Assembly (NCBI GenBank): GCA_023055355.1
Contig: JALJCS010000012.1
Coordinates: forward strand, 9,832,501 to 9,896,500
Length of the DNA stretch: 64,000 nt
DNA from: Agelaius tricolor
Taxonomy: Eukaryota; Chordata; Aves; Passeriformes; Icteridae
Reading direction: 5' to 3'
Shown: positions 25,501 through 37,500 of the stretch, piece by piece
How positions within the stretch are numbered: the stretch's first letter is position 1
How the letters are laid out: every line of letters starts with the position of its first letter
Translations under genes and position numbers: made by a program
Notes under the pieces: model-generated
What the model saw: the letters and a program-made list of their open reading frames with translations, nothing else
Told to the model about the DNA's origin: nothing
Database searches by the model: none

Positions 25501-28500
25501 GCTCTAATGCCTAGCAGATTTTTCTTCACAGGTGAGAATATTTAATTTTCTGGTTTTTAGCTTATTTATATTACAGTTTATGTTATAAAGGCATGAGATG
25601 CTTTTGTACTAGTAGAATTCATCAGTCTACTTTCTGAAAAAGCAGACTTTTCCAGAAAAAGAGATGCTGAGGTTTGGTTTTGTTTTTTTCCTCAGGAGAT
25701 GAATGCACCATCTTTTAGAGTAGAAAAGAATGAAGATGGGTCAATGCATTTACATTACTATTCAGACAGAAGAGGTCTGTGCCATATCGTGCCAGGTAAT
25801 GAGACTTAATGCAGAGTACAGATCAGTGCAATACACATACAGGGTAATCATATATTTGCAGGTGCACTCAGAGTTCAGTATCTTTTTTCAGCTGAGGCCT
25901 GGCCATGGAGTTGAAGCCTGGCAGACTTCAGTGTCCAGACTCTGAACTCAGTGTTTCCCTAATGCCTGATCCCTCCTAGCTCCCAGTAAATTTCATCAAA
26001 AGTTGATGAAATTTTGGGTATGACAACCCAGGCCATAAAAGTCCATTCTTGCTATAGAATTTCCTCCCTGGAAGAAGAATTCAAGTTCATGGTGTGTATC
26101 GTGTCTAACTGTTTACTAATTCTCTGTGGCTCGTGCTTTTTAAAGTCCCGTGAAGTAGAAATTCCAGTTGAGTTGAAGACATTCATCCACCCTGTAGTAC
26201 ATCCAATCTGTGAAACTCCTACTGAACCCTGCTCCAAACTGAATCTTTTACCAGCATTTACCAGCATCTCCAGAGCTGTGCTTGTGCAAGCATTAGAGAG
26301 CTCTAGGTCTGTAAGAGATGATCATATTCCTTTCTTTCATAAATGATGGTGAATTTAGAAGTTCATCAAAACTTCCCTTGTTGTCAAAACTTATTTGATA
26401 TTGAAAGCACAGAATTATTTGTAATTTCAGACAGAGCTTTTGATGTGATTTTGATGTCCAGTATTTTGCCTAATACCTGACCAGAAATGAGAGAACTCAT
26501 TGTGCATCTGCATGAAAGATATTTCCTTCCTTTCAAAGTACAGTACTCTTCAATGACTGAAATAGATTGTATAGCACAATCTCTTTAGACTCCCTGCATT
26601 CTTTGGGTTGATGGGAATTCATATTTTTGCTCTATGGCTACTTGAACACATTCTTCAGATACCCTGCTGAGCTGCTCCTGGTGAAAACCAGCATTTATCC
26701 TCAGCCAAGGCAAAAGCAGCAGCAACTTTGAAGCTGACCTCCTAGGAGCATACTCTCATCATGGCAGCTGCAGCAAGGACGACACATGTTGCTTTCTTCT
26801 TCCAGAGTTCTTTGGGAAAGTGATTTCTGAAACAGTGAAATTCCACTGGGGGCCCTCTAAAAGGGGAATTGAAAAGGTTTTGTTCTTGGCAATACCTTGT
26901 CTTTTGTTTCCCCTTCAGGAATCATCGGTGCAGCAGCCCTGGATTTTTTTAACATTGAGATTTCAATGAAAATAGTCAATCAAACAGAAGAAGAAGAAAG
27001 AACTGGGAAAAAGGAACATATTGTTTTTCTTGTCACTCAAAACCCTCTATTTCCGTGCAAGGAGAGAAATGAATTTTCTTCCTCATCTCAATGTCTTGCT
27101 GACTCTGAAAAACAAATTGAGAACCAACTGAATAAAGAGGTATTTTTAATATTCATTATCACCATGTTACTGAAATATATTTAAAATAAAAACACCCTTG
27201 AATTTCCTTTTGGATTTATTTCAACAGGACCTTGAAAAAGCCAAGAATGCAAATGGAGACAGAGGAAACTCTGTTTGTCCTGTTAAAAAAAGTCACTGGA
27301 AAACATTAAGAGGAATAATCACATTAGGAAAAGGTGAGAGATCATTCAGAAGGAGCTCATCATGATTTGAGTCTCTTCAGCTAGAAAGTCCCCATCCCCA
27401 CCCACCCATCCATTTTGAAGCTACCATTTATATTTCCTCTGCAACTTTTCAAAATGTTTCTGGTTAAGTTTCTTTCAGTTTGACATTGATGATCAAAGAA
27501 AAATTGCAGATAATAAGCATGCTTAGTAATGACAGATACTTAAGTGGAATATGACCTATCACTTTTGTCTCTTAAACAGGGCTTTCATCTGAAAAGTGTT
27601 CTTCTGTAAAATGCCATTGTGTGGTGAATTTGATTCTTCATTCTTATGTCACTCGGTTTAGGATGCTGAATTTAAATGTGTGTTTTTTAGCTTGGTAGAT
27701 ACTACTCCTTTCCAAAATTATCAACTGTAGTAAATTTTGAAAGCCAAATTACATCCTCCACTACCAAAAGTCTACTGCTAATCTCTAAATCTCTGTTCTT
27801 GCCTCTATGTATTAGATGTTTATATATGTTTATAAAATGGAAAGAATTTTTCAGTTAGGATCTTTTGATTCCCCAAAAGGAATGAGAATCTAGCTCAGCA
27901 TTGCCAAGATGCCTGCATTCTGGGATGAGTGAAAAATTGAACCTGGTATCACCTGGTGCAGTGTCACATGCATTACAAGGGCAGATATACTAAGTAAGAA
28001 ATGAATATATATTCAAAATAAAATTTTAGACTAGCATTATTAATAAAAAAATATAATTCTTTAGGAATAAGTAGGATTTATCAAGAGCCAGACTTTGATA
28101 AATTAAAATCCCACACTGACTTCCCCTGAAGCAGTAAGAGGTCTAAAAGCTAGGTTCTAAGTTTGCAATAATTTGCATCAATTTCCTGAGTGACTTGAAC
28201 ATTTGTTCTCAGCAGAACTTACTGGAGTAACTGTCATAGCCACCTTCAGGGGGAAAGAGATCACTGGATGCAATCATCTTTTGATTCTGCTGGGTTACTG
28301 GGAATCCAAGTATATGCCATGAAGATCAAGGGTTTTGGGTGCTTCACTCAAAAGATGAGCTCTTTTGATACTTTACCCACTGTATTCCTTTTACAAAAAT
28401 ATCTGCTAGTAAGCACAAACTACTCTGTAGATTTGTGACCATTCTGTAAAAAATTTCAGGGTAAGTAAACTAGAAACCAAACAGTAATTCTATCTCTGTG

Positions 28501-31500
28501 CTATGGACATTGTACATATGGTTTATTGTACAGGAGATTAAAACTCAGATCACACTGGGTATTTTTCTCTTAGTGTTCCTTAGTAGCTGGCAAAGTGTAT
28601 TAAATCCACTTCTGTGCACGTTTTTATGGGATGTGCCTGTGTTATATTGCTATGGCATCTGCAGATTCATAGAGAAATAACATCTAGTTGTTCATCTGTT
28701 TTTATTTTTTCAATCTAATTTCATGCATCTAGTGAAATCTAGTGCTCTATGTTTTTTGTGTGCTTAAGTTTTAAACACTCAGCCGACTCAGATTAGTTGC
28801 TGATCAGCTGTGGATTACACTGCAGAGCATTTAGCACAGATGGGGGCACATTTCTGGGCCCACACACTCTTTACTTTGTCTTCACTCACTATGATACAGG
28901 GTCCTGTCTCACTGAGGGATAAAAAGTCATGCTGATTGGTTTTATGAAGTGCAGCCTGATTTTAAAACAACACATCTATCTCACCACAGGTAAGCTCCTG
29001 AGAGGATTTGATCCTGTTTATCCCAAGAGCCTCTGGATTGACACAAAAACATTTTGCAATGGACTTCCTTTTCATATGGTTTTTGACAAAGAGGTAGGAC
29101 AAGCATGTGGGCAGGGCTCTTAGTTTGCATAAACCTCAGAGTAATTTCCCTTTGTTTAGACTGTCCCTGCTGCACGTGCTCTGTGTGCAGTGTACACTCA
29201 CTCACAGGATTTGCAGAAATACTCTGTACAGAGACATGCTCTCTATCACTGCAGATAGGAATCTCCTTTGAATGCATTGAGTTTCCCATGTCTGAAACAT
29301 CTGCAGATATGCTAGCAAGGTTTATTGCAGCAGTCTATCTGTCACCAAATAGTGAGCAGAATTTTTTGAGGTTTCTGGTCACCTTCCTGTCCCTGCATAC
29401 ACCAGAGCCATGCCCCATCCTTTAAAATGCCTTTGCATTTACAGTTTCCCTCTCTCCTCCCAGTTACTGATCTGTCCCACAGCTGGGAGGGCTTTGCTGG
29501 CAGCTGAGGCTCCATGTGCTTGCTGAGTCTGCTCCTACCTGCTTCTGCTGGGAAAGCCCAGCCACCTCCTGCACCAGGCAGCCCCTGTGGGACCCACAAT
29601 CTCTGTACCTTCTGGGGCAGCACTGAGTCTCCTCTGCTGTGCTCACCCCTCTGCAGCCCCTTGGCAGGGCTGTCCTCTGGCTGCTCCCCTGGGTTCCCAC
29701 CCAGGTACAGCTCCTCCTGCTCTGAACCCTGTGGAGAGAATATTGGCTTAAACAGGAGCAAAGAAAGGAGAAGCTGAGCATGGGACAGCAGAAGAACCAT
29801 GAATACATTTCCCTCAAGGAACGTGTTTTGGCATTGTGCTGATCGAGATAGCAGAACATATAATCTGCTTCATGCCACTGCCCATGTCAGCCAAAATACA
29901 GACTCTTAAACCTTTAACCTTAAACCTAAACCTTTCTTTTACTGGCCTGAAAAGAAGGCCAGTATGCATAATTTAATAAAATTAGTAGTGTGCAAAGAAG
30001 AAAAGTCCTACACCCACTACTGGTAGCCAGGTCAGAGCTTCAATAACCAATGACAACCAGAGAAGAACATTTCTGCAGAATTTAAGAGCTCATGTATGGT
30101 CAGCAGAGTAAGGAAAATGACTAAACCTTTACACTTCCTTAAGAGAAAGTAACCCATGGCATCTATTAGAAAATTAATATTTGCCAAGGCATTTTATGCC
30201 ACAGTTATTTTCATTTTGGAATACAAGGCACTCCAGTATCTCAAATTTTCTCCTGTAAGGCTGTTTGTGAGGCCTACAGAAATGCAAGCAGGGATAATAG
30301 CAGGTATCTTTGGGGGATTTTCACAATTGACAGGAAGGAGCATTTTAATAACAGCATGCCTTTCTTGGGGCTTTGTCTTGCTATGAAGGGCATGCATTCA
30401 GGGCTGTGTAGCACTACACTGACAAGGTAGAAACTTTGCCCAGAAATAAGCCATGTGCTCTAGAAAGGCTAAGTCTGGAAATGTTATGAACAATTGCTTG
30501 GTCTGAATCCAAAGGGACATGAATTGTAACATTTGTCCGTGTTTTCTTTTTAAGCTCAAAGTGAAGCAAGCTGGGGTGAGCATTCAAAAGATTGTACCTG
30601 GCCTTCAGACCATGGGCATCTGCTTGGATCAGTATTTCAGGATCATTCACCCAGAAGTGCCCTTCACCATCTCCAGCATTCAGAAATTCATCAACAGCCA
30701 ATTTGTGTTCCAGACTAGAAGAGAGATGATGCCTGAGTCATGGAAAGAGCGGCCAATGCTAGAGCTGAGAGGTACTTCAGTGTTTGAGTAGCCTAAGTGC
30801 TGATATTAAATCAGGAATCAGGCTGAGGTGCACTCCTGACCTCACTCCACTCCTATAAATAGCCTTTGGCCAGTGAGGAGATTAGATGGTTCTGTTTAGA
30901 GAAGCAGTAGATGCTTGTACACAAATTCTGCTATCACCTCACCAGATTTTGAAGGCTTTCACTCAGAAGCAACAACTCTGCTCCTATTTGAAAGGCTTAG
31001 AAACATGGTGATTTTTCTGATACTGCAAAACCCACATGTAGATACATGGTTTGTTCTTAATTTATGCCTTTGAGGGGAGTTATTTGCTGCTGGCTGGGTT
31101 TCCAATGTGATTAAAAATAGATTAGTTCCCTGTGCTTTTATTTTTTGTGGCACATTTTCAGGTTCTGTCTTCAACACCCCCCCAAAGCCACGTAAGAGAG
31201 TTTACCAGTTAAAATTATCTCAGCAAAAAAGATACTGTATTTTCTTTATTTTTACTGAGAGGACTGAATATGGGATGATCCTCTGCTTGGTGTAATTAAC
31301 TATAGTGGCATTTGGTTTAATTGTTCTGTGACTTCAGTTTTTCTTTTATGAGCTATGTTATATGACCTAATTTTCTCTTGTCTCCTTTCACCTTAATGTA
31401 ATGAGTGTCAAATCTTGTTTTCCTGGGATTCAGAAAAAGATTGAGGGTTTAGGGACAACCTTGAAAAAAGTAATGCTACCAAAACAAGGAACTTTGACCA

Positions 31501-34500
31501 GCCATGAGTACAATTATACTTTCTCTTATGTTCTAGGGGTTAGTTCACATGTATTTCTGATGTTTCAATCCTCTTAGTTTTAAAGCTGTTCATCCAGTAG
31601 CCCTGGGGATGATGTGAAGGAGAAAGAAAGAAATAGGAATTTCTAGATTGCTGTTTAGAAAACAATGATACTTATGAAGTAAGATGGCAACAACAACAAC
31701 AATAGTAATAATAATAATACCTCAACCAAAACTCAAAAAACTAGATTCCCCACCAAAAATCCCTTTTACCTTTCAGGCATTTTTGTTACTGCTTATTTAG
31801 ATTATGTCAGTAACTGAAAGTTCCAATTTCCAGGGAGGAAAGTGCCACTGACTTTACCAGGACACAAACTATGCACTGTGAAATTAAACTTCAAATGTTT
31901 TGCTTAATCACCGTGAGTCTCAGTTCCCCTGTGCATGATTCTGACTGACTGGCTTTGGGAACAGCCTGAGAATTAGGAGGAGAGGAGGGGAAAATGCAGA
32001 GAGGAGCAGAAAGGAGAGGGGAGATGTTGTGAGCACTGGGGTTCCTCATGAGAAGGAGGGAATTGAATCCTGGTTGGGCTCTGCCCAGCCCCTGCAACAC
32101 CTGAGGGAGTGACTGCTTCCTGGGTTCCAAAATTTTGTTTGCCCAGTGTGGCTCCTCTCAGCAAGTTCACCTCGAATTCCTAGGAAATAAATTCCTGTGA
32201 TCATTCAGACCCTACAGAAACCCCCTGACCTTAGAGCTCATCCCCTAGCGCTAGCAGCAGTAATGCAGAGCCCCCTGTGAAAGGCCACCCTGCTGAAAAG
32301 CCCTGCCACGGCTGTTTCCCCCAGGGCAGATGATGTGGATGGAGCCCCTGCAGTGCATGCTGTACCTGTGCTCGCCCCTGCTGCGCACGCTGCACGAGCT
32401 GGAGGAGCGGCAGATGCACATCGCGGACATCGCGCCCCACGACGTCACCAGGGACCTCATTCTCCTCAACCAGCAGAGACTGGCAGAGATGGAGCTCTCC
32501 AGCCAGCTGGAGAGGAAGAAGGAGGAGCTGAGGATCCTGTCCAAGCACCTGGAGGAGGAGAAGAAGAAGACTGAAGCTCTGCTCTATGCCATGCTGCCCC
32601 AGCACGTGGCCAACCAGCTGAAAGAGGGGAAGAGAGTTGAGGCAGGTGAATGAACAGGGTGCATTTGGGCTGTGTGATTTGTGCAATGGGGATGGGGATA
32701 GAGAGGCTGGGGTGCTGGCACAGCCCCTTTGCCACTGCATTGGGGTCCATTCTCTACTTGATGACATCCATGTGTAGGAGGATGATCACAGACCATTAAT
32801 TTCACTGATAATAAAAATTAGGCTGTTCTTTCAAAGAAAGCTTTGGAAGCTCTTTGCCAAAATTGTTTCTAAGGTGGTGAAAGGTGGTAGTGCTGCCCAT
32901 TCAGTGAACAAAATTCAGTGTTTCAGCAGTAATCTGAGATTTTGGTTTTAACATGGATATACAGGAAAACGAGGGCTCAGGAGTGAAGGGAGTAAAGAAA
33001 GAGGTCTTTGCTAGAAAATTCTCTTAGTACCTTTATGCTATTTATAAATGTAGGATCATGATGATTCCCATTGTTATTAAGGGTAGCAATAATATGCCTA
33101 AATTCCCTTTAGTAAGCACATATATGAAAGGGATAAAGAGTTAAGTGTTTCCTGTATATGGTGCATTCAGATGTTTGGGTTGTTTGAGATGTGCAATTAC
33201 CCTGTATTGATACATTCTTACTCTGACACCTCTCCTTCATCTCAGTACCTGGGTGAGGTTATTACAACTGAGAGGCCATAGAATGATCTTTTCAAGCAAG
33301 CCTCAAACAGATCCTGTGACTGTGCAGCCATGACAAACACCACTGCTCTTTGTGCCCACAGGAGAGTTCAAGGAGTGCACTATATTGTTCAGTGATGTGG
33401 TGACCTTTACCAACATTTGTGCCCAGTGTGAGCCTATTCAGATAGTTCTCATGTTAAATTCAATGTACCTGAGGTTTGACAGACTGACCACAGTGCATGA
33501 TGTGTACAAGGTAGGTACTGATCAAAAAAAGCTGCAGAAAGTTTTGCTGGGCTTTTTTTGTTTGTTTGGGTTTTTGTTGTTTTGTTTTTTCTTTGTTTTG
33601 TTTTAAAGTACTTAAATCCTCTTCACCACAGCATGATTGTTGGATAAACCATAAAATATTACCTATTTGTAGTGGCCACACAAACTGAAAAACAGGAAGA
33701 AGTGCACATTATTGGACAGGAACACAACTTCTATCATAGGCTAAAGACTCTTTCCACAATGCCAATAGCAGAATGGCTCTCCTTTCATATATATTTCTCT
33801 CTCCCTCCTTTCTCAAATGCCTATCCAAGATGAATAATTTGCCTAGTTCTTTTATTTGTACCTCTTCTAAATAGGTCACTTTGTCATTGTCTCTTTTGGT
33901 GGGAAATAGCATTTTAGACAATACCCAGACAATGGGTAGACTTCTGTTTCATGGAGATCTTCAGCAATGGTATCCTCTCCTGCTAACCCCCACAGAGCAT
34001 CAATTAGACCTAGAGGGTGCATGTGGTCTCCAAACTGTGCTGGAAAGATCAGAGCCCTGGCTGGCCTACAATAATAGTGCTATCAACACTTCCAGAGGTA
34101 CCAGATTTGATGTGCTGAAGAACAGTTCCTAAGTTTCTGTCTGTCCTCAGCTCATTAAATATTTAGGAAGGCAGAAATAGTAAAGGGTGAAATCCAAATC
34201 TCATTTATTCTTTGCTCAGGCAAGACTTGCAGTTCATCCCACAATAAATTGTACTGGGAAATCAGAAGCATTTCTTCCTTGGCAAGGAATCTGTATTCAA
34301 TAATTGAAGAATCCAGGACATGGCCCATGGATTTCAGGATGAATTAGCATCATATTCTATCTAAATCATCCATCAAAAGTAAATGATCTGTCACTATAAT
34401 AATGTCCTTTTGAAGCCTGTATATAACTCCTATTAATATTGAAGGCAGTTACTGGGGTACAGAGAGCAAGGATGAGATTACTATTGCAGGGAATTGGGAA

Positions 34501-37500
34501 AGCAATGAAATAGTGACATTGATCAAACAAACTTGGCCCAAGCTTATAAACATCAGAAGTTATGAATAAGTCTTGTTAAATTAAATCTTCTGCTATGGCC
34601 GAAAAATAATTATGGTATCTATTTGCATTAGTAACTTTTTACAGTTGTTTTTAATTTGTTACAGAAAATTACTGGCATCACTGTGGGTTTGGCTGTCTGA
34701 TAGAAGGCATGGACAGGAACACATTCTTTGAGATTGAAGTGAGGGACTGTTTTAAGTCACTGTTTGTTAATGAACAAACCCAAATATTAAATTATGTTTC
34801 CACTCTCCCACTGGTGTTAATTTTTAAGGCAATTAGTTTAATCTAAAAGATCTCTTTTTTATGGATGATAAATGGGCCAGTGAAACCTCATAAGAGCAGT
34901 TTAGAAAATGTCATTACCATGTAACAGGCTTTTACAGTGGAACGTTTAAGAATTCTCTTTTTTAAACAGGTCTGCTCTATTCCTAGCAAAATTTCTGTTA
35001 CAGGAACAAAATCCAAAGTATTTCTCAGGTACTTTAGCATGAATTTCAAGGAGACTGGGTGCCTGAAGGAGGACAAATCCTTCAGCATTTGTCTCAGAGA
35101 CTGCAGCTGTTGTGGGAAAACAGCTGGTTGTAGGGAAGGATGCTCCCAAACTGTTTAGCTCACACTCTGTTCTGTGAGATCCTTGAGACTGGAGGTTCCT
35201 TAATTTTGTGTGAATCCCTTAATCATAATCAACAGTGAATGGGCTCCCTTGCTGTATTGTGACTTTTAAAAAATAAATCTCTCTAAAACAAGAAATACAC
35301 TTTTAGCACCAATTGTGAATTAGAGCTAATTAACAGCACTCATCTATCAGGTAACCTCTGGCTCAGGAGGCTGTGCCTCAGGCCAGCTCGTTGCACATCC
35401 CCAGGGAAGGAGGAAGGCAAACAGCCTGGCACTGGCACAGCAGCCCTTTCTCCTTAGGGTCTCTCACTCTGATATCTAAAGTGGCTCAAGTGAGCAGGGC
35501 CAGAATGCCATGGAATTTTTAGTGTGGAGTGAAGGAGAGAATCTCCATCTCAAGGAAACTCATGTGTACTAAAGCTTTTCAGTGATTGGAAGCATCTTTT
35601 AAGAGAAAGGGGGAGTTGGTGCAGATGAGAAGGGCCCTGAAGAGCAGAACAGAAACCTGAGTGAGATGCACCTGGCGTGCTCATGTGCTTGTCCCTCTCA
35701 ATTAAAGGTGGAGACGATTGGAGACGCCTACATGGTGGTGGGGGGGGTCCCTGTGCCTGTGCCCACTCACGCAGAGAGAGTTGCTAATTTTGCCTTGGGC
35801 ATGATAATGGCAGCCAAAGGAGTACAGAACCCAGTTTCTGGAAATCCTATCCAAGTAAGTCAACACAAAGGTGCATGTGTGTCTCCCTGTCTGCTTCTTG
35901 TGCTGAGCTTCTGCTTAATGTATTGCAGCAGCAGCTCCAAGAGCTGCTTCTGACTCCTCTTTGGCTTGGGGCAAGGCCCATGAGGGCACATTTCCATGAG
36001 GAGCCTGTCCCTGTGCATATTTGATATCATACTGGCACCCAGTGTCGTGTTGAGATGAACTTTTCGGTGTCTGCACAGCATTAAGAAAGATGTTAAATAA
36101 CAAGTGACATTTTTGGGGGGTGTTTTATCTTTGTAAAGATTCGAGTTGGGATCCATACAGGTCCTGTCCTGGCGGGGGTTGTGGGAGAAAAGATGCCTCG
36201 TTACTGCTTGTTTGGAGACACGGTGAACATCGCCTCCCGCATGGAGAGCCACGGCGTCCCCAGCAAAATCCACCTGAGCTCCAGCGCCTACCAGTGAGTG
36301 ACCCTGAGGGAAACCTCACCTGCTCAAATCCATGCTCAAATCCACTGCCCTGGCACTGCACCTTTCAGGGGAGATGGTGCTTAGTCACTCCTTTAAGCAG
36401 CTTGTAAAGGGAAGCCACTGCTTGTAAAGAACCTTATGTTTTTCCTACTTATTCCAAATATACTTACATATAGAAATAGAGGTTTGAGAGTCTCCATGCT
36501 AGATAGCAAAATATTAAAAAAAAAAAGAAAGTGATAACTTATTTGGAAATACTGATAAATTGATGTAGGTGCTAGAAAGACAGAACATCTAGAACATTTA
36601 ATAACAAAAGGTTTAAAATCTCTCTGATTGAGCACCATAATTTGTAGTGAAACAGTTTCATTTACACTTACTAAGGACTAACTTCATAAACAGCTATCCT
36701 CTTCATGCTGTAATTTACTTTCCAGAAACTCATGTTTGTAAAAAATTAATACTGCATTTCCAAGAACTTTATGTAGGCATAAAACCTGTATGCCAGCGTG
36801 GAAGCAAAGACAAACTCCAAAGGAAGGGGTACAACAACATTATCTGGGCACACAGGAACGATGTTGGGAAAATGAGAGCTCAGCTGGCATTGAGATGGCA
36901 AACAAAGTTCAAAGGCAGTCAGAGGAGCTCTGCAATGTTAGAATATAAATAGAAACATGGACCTGCTGTGGCAGGTGATTTAGTGACAGTGTCCTGAAGA
37001 AAGGCTGAGTTACTCAAGGCCTCTCTTGCTTTGGCCTTCACTGATGAGATCTTCAAGGTCCCTGCACCAAGAGTGAGGGTTCAAGGAGTAGGTGAACTAT
37101 GAGTACTGGAAGAGGATCAGAGCAGGGGTCTTTTGAGAGATCTCAATCTACAGAAATGCACAGGAGCAGAAGGGATCTGAGGTAATGAGAGCTGGGTGAT
37201 GGCAGTGCTGGCTGTCAGCACTGGAGCAGCTGAGGAAAGCTACAGCTGTATGGAAAAATGGCAAGGGGACATGGTGAAACTGCAGGCTGATCAGCCTCAT
37301 GCCAGTCCCAGAGAAAATCAAATGGCCATTTCTGGATACATGAAAAAGGCAATTGGGAATAGCAAGTCTGGATGTAAAATAAATGAGTCAATCGTGCTTG
37401 ACAGACCTGATTGCCTTCTCTGATGGAATGACTGGGGATAATTCTGTCTAGCTGATATTGGCTGCCTCAGTGCTTCATTTCTATTTACTGGTAAATAAGA

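Noticed and set aside
29342..29800. 152-codon minus-strand frame in intron 8 of the cyclase gene
   Set aside because: Overlaps other frames of similar length on both strands in a GC-richer patch; no domain and no splice support.
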